Shown: in pieces, positions 34,562 through 43,120 of the stretch
Layout of the letters: every line of letters starts with the position of its first letter
How positions within the stretch are numbered: position 1 is the first letter of the stretch
NCBI GenBank assembly: GCA_036012125.1
Contig: DASCOS010000009.1
Location: forward strand, 186,001-250,000
Source: Vicinamibacterales bacterium
GTDB taxonomy: Bacteria; Acidobacteriota; Vicinamibacteria; Vicinamibacterales; UBA823
Reading direction: 5' to 3'
DNA length: 64,000 nucleotides
Position numbers and translations under genes: made by a program
Notes under the pieces: model-generated
Database searches by the model: none
Told to the model about the DNA's origin: nothing
The model's input: the letters and a program-made list of their open reading frames with translations, nothing else

Positions 34562-36204
34562 GTACTCACGATTGCAGTAGCAACCCCTTCCTTAGCACCA
34601 ACGCCGCGATTCGCCTGCGGAGCGAGTCTGGCTGGAAATTGCCGCGTTGCCACAGGTCCATCGGCCTCAATCAAATGGTTCTCGCCATCACGCGTGTAAT
34701 ACCCAGCACTGAAGCGCTCACGGGTTGACCGCTGGGAGATCGTATCGACAAAGAACCAGTCAGCCTGTGCCCGTTCAGCTGTGATATCTAGAATGAAATA
34801 CCCTCGGTGAACCTGATCGACGAACTTAAGGTGAGGACTCGACGTCATCCGCGCCGCGCGCGCCGCGTCAGCCTCATCCGGACGATCAGTGAACTGACTC
34901 GGCGAGGTCACGGCCGGTGTTACATACTCTACTGCCAGAGAACCTCGACCGTTTGCCGAATCGTAGCCGGACCATGGGTCGCGCGGAACGTCAAGCGCCC
35001 AGGAGCTGTGAATGTCACCAGTGAGTACGACAACGTTATTAATCGCGTGCGTCTCGAGAAAGTCAAAAATTCTACTCCGATTCGCTTGATAGCCATCCCA
35101 GACATCGGAGTTTCTGATCGCATCACTCGGAGCCTGCGCACTAAAAAAGACCTGTTGGCCGAGCACCCGCCAGCGCGTGCCATCATCAATCGATTCCTTG
35201 AGCTCCCCGAACAACCAAGCCTCCTGCGAGCCACCGAGCAGTGAGCGTTCGGGAGCGTGCACAGCAGCGCTGTCTCCCGGGTCCACCTGTTCATCCCGTC
35301 CGGTGAGCCGAGTATCAAGCATGATGAGATCAACGAGGTTTCCATACCGAAAGCTGCGATAGATTTGGAGTTGACGCGCTGACCGGTTCTCGCGAATCGG
35401 CATCCACTCGTAGTAGGCCTTCACCGACGCGGCGCGACGCGTGGGCCAGTCACCCTCCCCTTCGTCGGGGTCGTGGTTCTCAGCACCCTCCATCCACGAG
35501 TTATTGGAACTTTCGTGATCGTCCCACACAGCAATGAGTGGGTGTTGTTGCAACATCGCTTGAGAATCAATATCAGCTTTGTACTGCGCATGCCGGATCC
35601 GGTAGTCCTCAAGCGTCACCATTTCCTTGTCTGGTAGAGGGACTCGGTCGAGTGCCCGACCATCACCATACTGACCGTTCCGGTATTCATAGAGGTAGTC
35701 ACCAAGATGCAGCACCGCATCGAGATCCGGACGTTGGGCAAGACATCGGTACACGTTGAAATACCCGAATGGTAGGTTTGAGCACGACACTGCCGCCAGG
35801 CGGACACGGTCGACGTCACCCACCGGAAGGGTCTTGGTACGCCCGATTGGTGATGGAACATCGAGCCCCGAGAATTGGTAGTAGTAGGTCGTGCCCGGGC
35901 GTAGGCCGGACGCATCGATCTTCACCGTAAAGTCGCGGGCAGCATTCGTCACAACCGACCCGCGCCCAATGACTGTCCGCATCTCCGGTTCGGTCGCGAC
36001 CCACCAGTGCACCTCAACATCCCCGCGACCGCCCGATACGCGGGTCCACAATATGACCCGGTCTTCCAGTGGATCGCCGCTCGCCACACCATGCGTAAAC
36101 ACGTCACGCGATGATTGTGAGGTCCCCGCAACACGGTCCGGAGACGCTAACACCAGAGACCCGCCCGCGACTCTTCCCAAGAAACGTCGTCTGGACACTG
36201 CCAT
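34558..36204 (-). CDS. PhoD-like phosphatase/phosphodiesterase (Tat substrate)
   Basis: A 548-residue exported metallophosphoesterase of the PhoD family. The N-terminus MAVSRRRFLGRVAGGSLVLA is a twin-arginine signal, meaning it is exported folded, as needed to load the Fe/Ca cofactor. The N-terminal Fn3-like part (FTHGVASGDPLEDRVILWTR) is typical of PhoD. Metal-binding motifs are LHLGDYLYEYRNG, AVWDDHESSNNSW, and LTGDIHSSWAL, with an RLTGRDEQ block between. The ATG at 36204 is preceded by GGAGG at 6 bases. Its stop overlaps the dehydrogenase start. It releases phosphate from phosphodiesters or phospholipids in this family; the substrate here is unproven. Confidence 0.92.
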   Translation of the reverse strand: MAVSRRRFLGRVAGGSLVLASPDRVAGTSQSSRDVFTHGVASGDPLEDRVILWTRVSGGRGDVEVHWWVATEPEMRTVIGRGSVVTNAARDFTVKIDASGLRPGTTYYYQFSGLDVPSPIGRTKTLPVGDVDRVRLAAVSCSNLPFGYFNVYRCLAQRPDLDAVLHLGDYLYEYRNGQYGDGRALDRVPLPDKEMVTLEDYRIRHAQYKADIDSQAMLQQHPLIAVWDDHESSNNSWMEGAENHDPDEGEGDWPTRRAASVKAYYEWMPIRENRSARQLQIYRSFRYGNLVDLIMLDTRLTGRDEQVDPGDSAAVHAPERSLLGGSQEAWLFGELKESIDDGTRWRVLGQQVFFSAQAPSDAIRNSDVWDGYQANRSRIFDFLETHAINNVVVLTGDIHSSWALDVPRDPWSGYDSANGRGSLAVEYVTPAVTSPSQFTDRPDEADAARAARMTSSPHLKFVDQVHRGYFILDITAERAQADWFFVDTISQRSTRERFSAGYYTRDGENHLIEADGPVATRQFPARLAPQANRGVGAKEGVATAIVST

Positions 36205-36233
36205 GTTCAACCTCCGTCGTCGGTCAACCTACA

Positions 36234-37934
36234 TCATTCGTTTAGGAAACGCTCCAGCGGCACCATCCGAGGGATTTGGCTGTCGTCACCGGTCAGTTCC
36301 CACCAAACGAGCGAGACTGGTATGACACCAGCAGCACTTAACTCGTCCATGAAACCCTTGACGGTGAACTCGTCGCCTAACTCTCGAGCACGTTCCGCCA
36401 TGAGCTTTTCAATCTCGATTTTCCCTATGATGTAGCTGGTCCCGTATCCGGGTTGCTGGAGGTAGAGATGCTGTTCCGTGAGAACAGTGTCACTATCGGC
36501 CGGCATCCATCCCCGTGGTGTCCACTTGGCGGCAAACTCCGAGGCCTCTTCGATCGTAAAGCCTTCGCCATGCATCATCAGTCCACCGAGTGCCCGCGCC
36601 GCTCTTTGTGCGAGCATGATTTGTATGATCTCCATGCCACGAGGTCGGTTCGCAAATAGACCAGCATGCATCATCCACTCCTCCATGCCGGTTGCGAGTC
36701 CCTCGGACCGCTGGCCCCAGATATTAGACAGAGACGGACCACGGCGGATTGGACTTGAATGCGGCTCATGTTCCATCCGAGCGATCTCGGTCCAGTGAAA
36801 ACTGTGGGTCCGCATGGCCACTGGGTCCCGATAGGACACTTCGCTAAAAAATCCGCGTGGCCCAACGGCTGGCACTGGGGAAAAACTCCCTATCTTGGCC
36901 CGGAGCGCTGGGGCCATGTAGTCACGCACGGAAATGACCTCTTCATCATCAAGAAACGACACGAACTCATCAACTGAGGCGTTGAACCGCCGATCGTATT
37001 CCTCAGCAGAGGCCACAACAGGCAGTGGCGGCAGGTCGCGGTTCCGGTGTTCTATCAAGCGCAGCGTCGTATGAGACCGCGCCAGTTCATGTTCCATGAG
37101 CGCTACTTCCTCGTCCCAGGTGTAGTTCACGAGATGCACATTCTGGAGATACCAGTTGAGGTTCTCTTTCCCAACACCCGACGGGCCATGCTTGGTGGGC
37201 AACTCGTCCTCGAGCCAAGCCGTAAACTGAACAGTGGCGTCGTGCGCTTCGCGAATGGCTGCATCTAACCCCGCGCTCGTGCCGGAAACGCGTTCAGCGA
37301 ATGCTTCAAGAGTCGAGGCTTGTACCCGCATGTCCCTGATCCCACCAACCCACAGGTCTCGAGCATCCTCGACCAAATTCGATTGAGCCTGCAGAAGCAG
37401 CAGTGGAACCGTCTGTAATTGAGCCTCGAGGCGTTCCGCATCGCCGTCGGCCAACGGGTAATCATAAGTCCAAAGATTGATCATCCAACCGTCGGCACCC
37501 GGGCCCTCGCGTGCGGGTGTATCACTCTGTGCTGCGAAGACTGTCGCGTAGAACGCCGGAATGCTAGCCCAAGGTCGACGAATGCGGTGGTCAAAGTCGA
37601 GCCCATTCATTTCGGCTTTCACGAGAAGATGGTCGACCCGTTGCGCGACCGGCCAACCGCTTGAATCGATGGCCTCAAGGCGCTGCTGATACCTCGCAAG
37701 TTCCGCAAACTGGGCGGTCATGGCCTCAGCCGAGTAGTCGGGGGCCTCAGGAACCGCAAAGGCCCGCCAATCCTCAAAGAGTGTGAGGAGATCCTCGTAA
37801 CTAGTACTACTGGGTACTTCCGCACGAGATCCTGAAGCGTCCGGACGAGGGCCTTCCGATGAACAACTCGCGGTCAAGAGAAGCACCGCAGCAACACCAG
37901 CGAGAGACGGGAGCGGGAACCATCGTGACAACAT
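36234..37934 (-). CDS. DUF885 family lipoprotein with an altered metal motif
   Basis: A 566-residue lipoprotein: the hydrophobic signal ends LLLTASC, a lipobox, followed by Ser/Gly/Pro-rich SSEGPRPDASG. The mature protein is helical throughout and matches DUF885, a gluzincin-like family of putative metallopeptidases. Family features kept are QRSEGLATGMEEWMM and QPGYGTSYIIGKIEIEKL. The family zinc motif HEAxPGH is not intact; the equivalent place reads ARMEHEPHSSPIRRGP. Either the metal site is rearranged or the protein is not catalytic. The ATG at 37934 with TTGGAGG upstream is preferred over the frame's start at 37973. It precedes the PhoD gene by 29 bases and is probably the first gene of that operon. 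Confidence 0.84.
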   Translation of the reverse strand: MLSRWFPLPSLAGVAAVLLLTASCSSEGPRPDASGSRAEVPSSTSYEDLLTLFEDWRAFAVPEAPDYSAEAMTAQFAELARYQQRLEAIDSSGWPVAQRVDHLLVKAEMNGLDFDHRIRRPWASIPAFYATVFAAQSDTPAREGPGADGWMINLWTYDYPLADGDAERLEAQLQTVPLLLLQAQSNLVEDARDLWVGGIRDMRVQASTLEAFAERVSGTSAGLDAAIREAHDATVQFTAWLEDELPTKHGPSGVGKENLNWYLQNVHLVNYTWDEEVALMEHELARSHTTLRLIEHRNRDLPPLPVVASAEEYDRRFNASVDEFVSFLDDEEVISVRDYMAPALRAKIGSFSPVPAVGPRGFFSEVSYRDPVAMRTHSFHWTEIARMEHEPHSSPIRRGPSLSNIWGQRSEGLATGMEEWMMHAGLFANRPRGMEIIQIMLAQRAARALGGLMMHGEGFTIEEASEFAAKWTPRGWMPADSDTVLTEQHLYLQQPGYGTSYIIGKIEIEKLMAERARELGDEFTVKGFMDELSAAGVIPVSLVWWELTGDDSQIPRMVPLERFLNE

Positions 37935-38106
37935 CGTGACCTCCAAGACAACACGTGAAATGACGCTGATCAAAATCCGTAACCATCCTTAGCCGCAGAC
38001 CTGTGGCCTGTCAAACGTAAACCGCTACTCAGAATAACCCCGCTATCGCACGACTTCCTAACTATGCCCGATCTTGGCATATGATGACCGCTACTAGGAG
38101 GGATGT

Positions 38107-39117
38107 ATGAATAGCTTTGGGTTTCGTCTACACCGCGTCTGCATTTCGATGACCTTCTTGGCACTGCTAGCGGTGCCTGGCTCGATAGAAGCCCAACCCG
38201 CAAGTTGGGGCCCGATGAGCCCGTCTATGGAGGACGTACCGTATCCGCATCCGGTGTCGTATCTGTCGTTTAGGATGTACGGCCAAGACGTCCGAATGGC
38301 CTACATGGACGTCTCACCAGCCACCGCGGCGAATGGACAGACGGTTGTGCTCCTCCATGGTGGAAACTTCTTTGCAGAATATTGGAAGGGCACCATTGAG
38401 GTGTTGCGACATGAGGGGTTTCGCATCCTAGCAACTGACCGGATTGGTTACGGGCGCTCGTCAAAACCGCTCGTCCCTTACACGCTGCACGACATGGCTC
38501 TCCACATCAAGATGCTGCTTGATGAGAAGGGCATCCCCGAAGCTGCCATTGTGGGGCACTCGATGGGCGGAATGGTAACGTCGCGTTTCGCGTTTTCGTA
38601 TCCTGAAATGACAACTCATGCGGTGATGGTCAACCAGGTCGGACTAACCGACCCGCGTCTGGGTCGTCCATGGCGTGATCCCGAAGAACAGTACCAGGGC
38701 ACCTTAAATCGAAACTACGAGTCGATCCGACGTGGAATCGAGAGGTACTTTGTCACCTGGAGTTCGGAATATGAGTATTTCATTCGTTTGCAATACGGCT
38801 GGACGCAAAGTGGTGACTGGCCGCAGTTCGCGATGGTGCGCAGTAGAATCTCACAGGTGTTCTACGCTGATCCGGTCGTCTATGACTGGCCCCACATTAG
38901 AGCTAAGACGCTGGTCATCGGTGGAGCCGAAGATGGACCAAACTTTCCCGCCTTGGCGAAAAATGTTGCCGACACAATTCCGAATGCTGAGTTGATACTA
39001 ATTGACAATGTTGGACACATTCCACACCTAGAGGCACCCGAACAATTTCATCCTGCACTGATTCGGTTTTTGAAATCAGACCCGATCCCTTACACAGAGG
39101 AACAGGGACAGCCGTAA
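38107..39117 (+). CDS. Exported alpha/beta hydrolase
   Basis: A 336-residue exported hydrolase of the alpha/beta fold (haloalkane dehalogenase/epoxide hydrolase-like group). The signal peptide (VCISMTFLALLAVPG) is cut at IEA|QPAS. The oxyanion region is VVLLHGGNFFAEYW, the nucleophile AIVGHSMGGMVTSR, the acid probably in VIGGAEDGPNF, and the His in NVGHIPHLEAPEQFH. The ATG has AGGAGGG upstream. TATGAT at 38080-38085 looks like a -10 box, giving a leader of about 20 bases. It lies 36 bases before the VWFA gene on the same strand. The substrate is unknown. Confidence 0.9.
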   Translation: MNSFGFRLHRVCISMTFLALLAVPGSIEAQPASWGPMSPSMEDVPYPHPVSYLSFRMYGQDVRMAYMDVSPATAANGQTVVLLHGGNFFAEYWKGTIEVLRHEGFRILATDRIGYGRSSKPLVPYTLHDMALHIKMLLDEKGIPEAAIVGHSMGGMVTSRFAFSYPEMTTHAVMVNQVGLTDPRLGRPWRDPEEQYQGTLNRNYESIRRGIERYFVTWSSEYEYFIRLQYGWTQSGDWPQFAMVRSRISQVFYADPVVYDWPHIRAKTLVIGGAEDGPNFPALAKNVADTIPNAELILIDNVGHIPHLEAPEQFHPALIRFLKSDPIPYTEEQGQP

Positions 39118-39153
39118 CAACAATTTGTGAAGCAGGCTTTGAATCAGGACAAC

Positions 39154-40197
39154 ATGATGAGCCCTCGTCAAGGCAACATATGGCGATTGGTGTTCGGAGC
39201 GTACACCGTCCTTTGGTTCACTCCGCTACTCCAGGCACAACAACTACCGCGCTTTACCGAGCAGGTCCAAGTCACGCGTATTCTGATTGACGCACGGGTG
39301 ATTAACGATGCAGGAACACCAGTCCTCGATCTTGGCACTGACGACTTTGAGGTCAAAATCGGTGGAAAATTTGCACCCGTCGAGTCGGTATCTTGGGTTT
39401 CGGGTCACATCGGCACTCCGGAAGACGCCTTTAGACGTTCAGCGGTAAACGACCCCGGCCCGCTGCCACAAGGCCGGTTGATCATCTTCTTTATTCAAAA
39501 AGATATGGAACAGGGACGTATTCGTGGGCTCGTCCGGTTACTTGTCGAACTGCGGAAGTTTCTCGACACATTCACATCCAATGATCGGATCGCGGTCCTC
39601 TCATTTGATACCCATCTGAAAGTGTGGAGCGACTTCACCAATAACTTCGATGACATTCGTGCCGTGCTCAAGGATGGCGTCCTATTTCACAGTCCCGAAC
39701 CAATGCAGCAGGGCACTTTCCCATCACTACTCGCGCACTTGGACCTCGCCCGTACGCAACGCACTTACAGCGTGGAAAAAGCGCTCTACCTCCTCGGCGA
39801 GGCGCTAGAACCATTACCGGGTTCAAAGGCCATCGTCCTCGTTGGGCACGGCTTTGGCTTCTTAACCCGCCATGGCGTGTTGATGGTAAACCGTTACGAC
39901 AACACGAGTAAGATGCTCCAAGCCGCCCGCGCTTCGGTCTTCTCACTGGACATCACCGACGCCGATTTCCACGCGCTCGAGGTGGGTTTACAGAACGTGT
40001 CTGATGAAACCGGCGGGTTTTTCGCACGAACCAATGTCTTCACAGCGCGTCCACTCGAACGCCTAGAAGGCGCCCTCACAGGCCATTACGTACTGTTAGT
40101 GGAACGTCCCCCGATCTCGCCTGGTGAGCACCGAATACAGGTAAAACTCACTCGGGTAAAGGGCACCGTGCTAGCACGAACCTCTTTCGTTGGTTGA
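39154..40197 (+). CDS. VWFA-related acidobacterial-domain protein
   Basis: A 347-residue exported protein with a von Willebrand factor A-like fold of the type known as the VWFA-related acidobacterial domain (TIGR03436), a good taxonomic hint. The signal region (LVFGAYTVLWFTPLL) is cut at LQA|QQLP. The domain begins TRILIDARVINDAGTPVLDL and includes the metal-site neighbourhood RLIIFFIQKDMEQG and the segment NDRIAVLSFDTHLKVW; the classic DxSxS MIDAS is not obvious. ATG at 39154 has AGGA upstream; an in-frame GTG at 39127 is the alternative. Function is unknown; such proteins are exported and often located next to peptidase or TonB genes. Confidence 0.88.
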   Translation: MMSPRQGNIWRLVFGAYTVLWFTPLLQAQQLPRFTEQVQVTRILIDARVINDAGTPVLDLGTDDFEVKIGGKFAPVESVSWVSGHIGTPEDAFRRSAVNDPGPLPQGRLIIFFIQKDMEQGRIRGLVRLLVELRKFLDTFTSNDRIAVLSFDTHLKVWSDFTNNFDDIRAVLKDGVLFHSPEPMQQGTFPSLLAHLDLARTQRTYSVEKALYLLGEALEPLPGSKAIVLVGHGFGFLTRHGVLMVNRYDNTSKMLQAARASVFSLDITDADFHALEVGLQNVSDETGGFFARTNVFTARPLERLEGALTGHYVLLVERPPISPGEHRIQVKLTRVKGTVLARTSFVG

Positions 40198-40259
40198 CAA
40201 CTAGAGTTTCGCCTTACCGTCTCAATTGAATCCGTTTCCGCTGCTCGCTGTATAGTCCA

Positions 40260-41423
40260 TCAAGGTCGTAATTTTAGGATGCCAAAATCGGAAGCCCCGC
40301 TGCTTGCCCCGAAGGCCCCAACCAGTAAATACCCGCCGTCCGAGGCCCGCAGAATGCCAATTCCCCGGTCCTCTCCAGGGGCGTTCAGTGTGCGCTCAGA
40401 TAGCCGGCCCCCGGTCGCGTCGGTCTCAATTAGTAAGAGGTTCCAATCGCCATCCACATCCGTGGACCCAATCGTGAGAAAGCCACTACCGACACGTTGG
40501 ACGGTCATCGTTGCACGGTCATCACCAGGGTGACCAACCTCAGTCCGCCACTCGATGACTCCATCGTCTGCGAGATAGATAAGATATGCGTCGTTGCCGC
40601 CTGTCCCAAATGAACTGCCATAACCTGTAACTACAAAGCCACCGTCACCAACAGACACGATGCCTCGAGCAACGTCATCCGAATCACCACCGTATGCACG
40701 CTGCCACACCGGCATCCCTAGGGAATCTACTCGGATGAAATAGAGATCGCGAGGGGCTTCAAGCTCGGACGTCGTCGTCCCGACGAAGACGAACCCCCCA
40801 TCATCAGCCACAGCAACGTCAAACGCGCGGTCGACACCATCGGCACCAAGGACCTGAGCCCACATTTGGTTGCCGCCCGGACCCAGACGTAGCATGTAAA
40901 CATCCCAGTCCGGCTTCCCGACACTTTGCGTCTGCCCGGCGATAACCATGCCTCCGTCGGGAGCCCGTTCGAGACTCCAAGCCCGTTCGTTCCGATCACC
41001 TCCAAACCGCCGGCGCCACCGGAGGTGACCGCTGGGGTCAATGGCAAGCAAGAGAACATCTTCATCGCCAGTCGGGGTCGAGGTCGTATACCCAACAACG
41101 ACGATCTCACCGAAGTCATTCTCCATGAGGTCCCAACCGTAGTCGTTTCCCGATTGCCCATAGGCGTTCGCCCAGAGGACTAACCCCATGGAATCGAGTT
41201 TCACCACGTAAACATCGATTCCGTTCTCCACACCAGCACTGGTGTATCCCGCAACGGCATAGCCCCCATCTTCCAGCTCAATGACCGCATTGGCAACATC
41301 CAGGCCAGAACCGCCTAATCGTTGCTCGAACGTAATGGAATCTCGAAAATCTTGAGCTGAAATGGTGGTGGCAGCTACCGAGGCGATACTCAAAAGAACC
41401 TGCCAGACTTTAGAACAGAGCAT
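40260..41423 (-). CDS. Exported seven-repeat beta-propeller protein
   Basis: A 387-residue exported protein. The signal (VLLSIASVAATT) is cut at ISA|QDFR. The mature part consists of seven consecutive repeats of about 50 residues with the pattern G-G-x-x-x-D-x-A then DGGxxVxGxT then DxYxxxxDxxGxxxW. Examples are EDGGYAVAGYTS, PDGGMVIAGQTQ, DDGGFVFVGTTT, GDGGFVVTGYGS and SDGGYLLVGAFG. Seven repeats fit a closed seven-bladed propeller made of a single domain. No catalytic motif is visible. The repeat type resembles bacterial 'delta-60'/PQQ-like surface proteins. It is convergent with the VWFA gene. A small uncertain frame lies just upstream on the same strand. Confidence 0.84.
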   Translation of the reverse strand: MLCSKVWQVLLSIASVAATTISAQDFRDSITFEQRLGGSGLDVANAVIELEDGGYAVAGYTSAGVENGIDVYVVKLDSMGLVLWANAYGQSGNDYGWDLMENDFGEIVVVGYTTSTPTGDEDVLLLAIDPSGHLRWRRRFGGDRNERAWSLERAPDGGMVIAGQTQSVGKPDWDVYMLRLGPGGNQMWAQVLGADGVDRAFDVAVADDGGFVFVGTTTSELEAPRDLYFIRVDSLGMPVWQRAYGGDSDDVARGIVSVGDGGFVVTGYGSSFGTGGNDAYLIYLADDGVIEWRTEVGHPGDDRATMTVQRVGSGFLTIGSTDVDGDWNLLLIETDATGGRLSERTLNAPGEDRGIGILRASDGGYLLVGAFGASSGASDFGILKLRP

Positions 41424-41443
41424 CGTTCTTTCGACAGAGTTAA

Positions 41444-41581
41444 TCAGCGTTGCGTGTCGTGGGGGTGGGTCTCGTAATGCTGCCGCAGCAAATCCTTACC
41501 ATAGTCATTGCCGTTCGGCGTTCTCACCAGCGCATGAATGTGCTGCTTGTTGGGCTCATTGGGAATAATGTGGCGAAGCAA
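41444..41581 (-). pseudogene. Short coding-like frame without a clean start (possible frameshifted small gene)
   Basis: On the minus strand a frame open from 41614 to the TGA at 41444-41446 has strongly coding-like composition and peptide sequence ([20 protein letters not shown] then [16 protein letters not shown]). It has no ATG or GTG start. The only in-frame start is TTG at 41581, giving 45 residues. A good Shine-Dalgarno (AAGGGAGG, 41601-41608) followed by ATG at 41595 lies one base out of frame, which suggests a small gene broken by a frameshift, or a sequencing indel. The upstream sequence in the same frame is not coding-like. No family is recognised. Confidence 0.35.
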
Positions 41582-41837
41582 ACGCGTGTCGTCATCGTGT
41601 CCTCCCTTGAAGGCTCAGGCGATTTCGTCATTAGAAATCGTTGTGAAAGAAAGCCTCTGCTGAGTGCCAATCGCTACAAGGCTAACCGCTTCGATTCGTG
41701 CTACGACCGTTTCCCAACAATACGCCATGCGCTAGCGCTCTCAGCCAGCAAAATCGGATACTTGGCGGCACCAATTATAATCGAGCAACTCGTCCAGAAG
41801 TGACGAAACTGGAAAAGGCGGAGAGAGCGAGCGCATC
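41582..41837. other. Intergenic stretch without a supportable gene
   Basis: The remaining part of the 414-base gap between the propeller gene and the M20 amidohydrolase gene. A plus-strand frame (41450-41803) looks like the antisense shadow of the small minus-strand frame. The last 20 bases contain the purine-rich leader (GGCGGAGAGAGCGAGCG) of the downstream gene. Confidence 0.5.
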
Positions 41838-43091
41838 ATGAATGACCGACAGAACACGCTACGAATCAATGCTGACCGATTTCGCAAGAGATTCGACGCA
41901 CTTGCAAACATCGGTGCAACCACCGACGGGGGAGTACATCGGCCGGCGCTTGGCCCTGAGCACCTCCGCGCCAGAGAGTGGTTTTTAATGGAAGCCACGG
42001 CCGCAGGATTAACGACCCATGTTGATGGTGCGGGTAATCACTCAGCCGCCTTGTCCTGCGGGCCAGCTGGTGCGCCCGTCCTCCTATTGGGGTCGCATCT
42101 CGATTCGGTGAGATACGGTGGACGGTTCGATGGTGCGCTCGGTGTGCTCGCTGCCCTTGAAATACTACAGGTCGTCAAGGAAGCCGGTGTTGCCCTTGAG
42201 ACCAATCTCGAAGCCATAGACTTCACAGACGAAGAGGGAACACATCTTGGGTTCCTCGGTAGTCTGGCTTTGGCGGGAGCGATCACTCCTCAAGAATTAC
42301 GTCACCCCGGGAGCGACCTAGGGGTATTTCAGAAGGCACTCGCTAAAGCCGGTTTGACCGAGAACTCAATCCTCAACGCGAGGCGTGCCCCCTCGACCAT
42401 AGCCGGCTATCTAGAATTACACATTGAGCAAGGCAATCGATTAAACACTTCGGCAGATGATATCGCCGTCGTCACATCGATTGTTGGTCTAAGGCGACAG
42501 AAGGTCACCTATATCGGTCGCGCTGATCACGCCGGCACGATCTCCATGAAGGAGCGGCGCGACGCTGGACAGGGTGCCGCAGCACTCATGCTCTCCTCAC
42601 GTCGCCTAGTGATGAAAGAGTTCCCAGAGAGCGTGGTGAACACTGGTGCTATCGAATTCTCGCCAGGCGCAATGAACATCGTCCCTCAGCGTGCACAGCT
42701 GACCCTTGAATTCCGTGCCCCGAAACCGCATGACCTCGAGCAGTTAGGCGTGGCTCTGCAACAACTGGTGTATGCCGAGGCGCGTGAACGGGAGTTAGAT
42801 GTCACCATTGAGGAAGTTGACGGCATCCAGCCCGTACAAATGAACGGGCAGGTGCAAGCGGCGTTCGTTGCCGCCGCTGAGCAACTTGGCCTCAGCCACA
42901 GACGAATGGCCTCTGGAGCGGGCCACGACGCTCAGGTGATGGCGAAGATCTGTCCCGCAGGAATGATCTTCGTCCCTTCAGTCGACGGGTGTAGTCACTC
43001 AGCGCGCGAATTCACAGAGTGGGAGGACTGCATTAACGGCGCAAACGTTCTCCTACAGACCGCTGTTGCTGGCATTCCTAGTGCAGATTGA
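41838..43091 (+). CDS. M20 family amidohydrolase (N-carbamoyl-L-amino-acid hydrolase/allantoate amidohydrolase type)
   Basis: A 417-residue cytoplasmic zinc hydrolase of the carbamoylase/ureidoglycolate/allantoate amidohydrolase branch of M20. Metal ligands and catalytic residues are LLGSHLDSVRYGGRFDGALG, IDFTDEEGTHLGFLGS, LELHIEQGNRL, and at the C-terminus GAGHDAQVM and DGCSHSAREFTEWEDC. The GRADHAGTISMKERRDA block is the substrate loop typical of this branch. A purine-rich site precedes the ATG. It is convergent with the ALDH7 gene, with only 29 bases between. The substrate (N-carbamoyl amino acid, allantoate or ureidoglycine) is not resolvable here. Confidence 0.91.
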   Translation: MNDRQNTLRINADRFRKRFDALANIGATTDGGVHRPALGPEHLRAREWFLMEATAAGLTTHVDGAGNHSAALSCGPAGAPVLLLGSHLDSVRYGGRFDGALGVLAALEILQVVKEAGVALETNLEAIDFTDEEGTHLGFLGSLALAGAITPQELRHPGSDLGVFQKALAKAGLTENSILNARRAPSTIAGYLELHIEQGNRLNTSADDIAVVTSIVGLRRQKVTYIGRADHAGTISMKERRDAGQGAAALMLSSRRLVMKEFPESVVNTGAIEFSPGAMNIVPQRAQLTLEFRAPKPHDLEQLGVALQQLVYAEARERELDVTIEEVDGIQPVQMNGQVQAAFVAAAEQLGLSHRRMASGAGHDAQVMAKICPAGMIFVPSVDGCSHSAREFTEWEDCINGANVLLQTAVAGIPSAD

Positions 43092-43120
43092 CCAAGAACC
43101 GGGTAGTTCGGGCTCCAATG

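Noticed and set aside
41444-41740. A second selenocysteine candidate: a minus-strand frame from an ATG near 41730 reads through TGA at 41615-41617 into the coding-like small frame.
   Set aside because: The part upstream of the TGA does not look coding (poor GC at third positions, no family likeness), there is no Cys-replacing context, and no hairpin of SECIS type follows at the right distance.
41450-41803. A 117-codon plus-strand frame in the gap before the M20 amidohydrolase gene.
   Set aside because: It mirrors the coding-like minus-strand frame, has no ribosome binding site, and its peptide resembles no protein.
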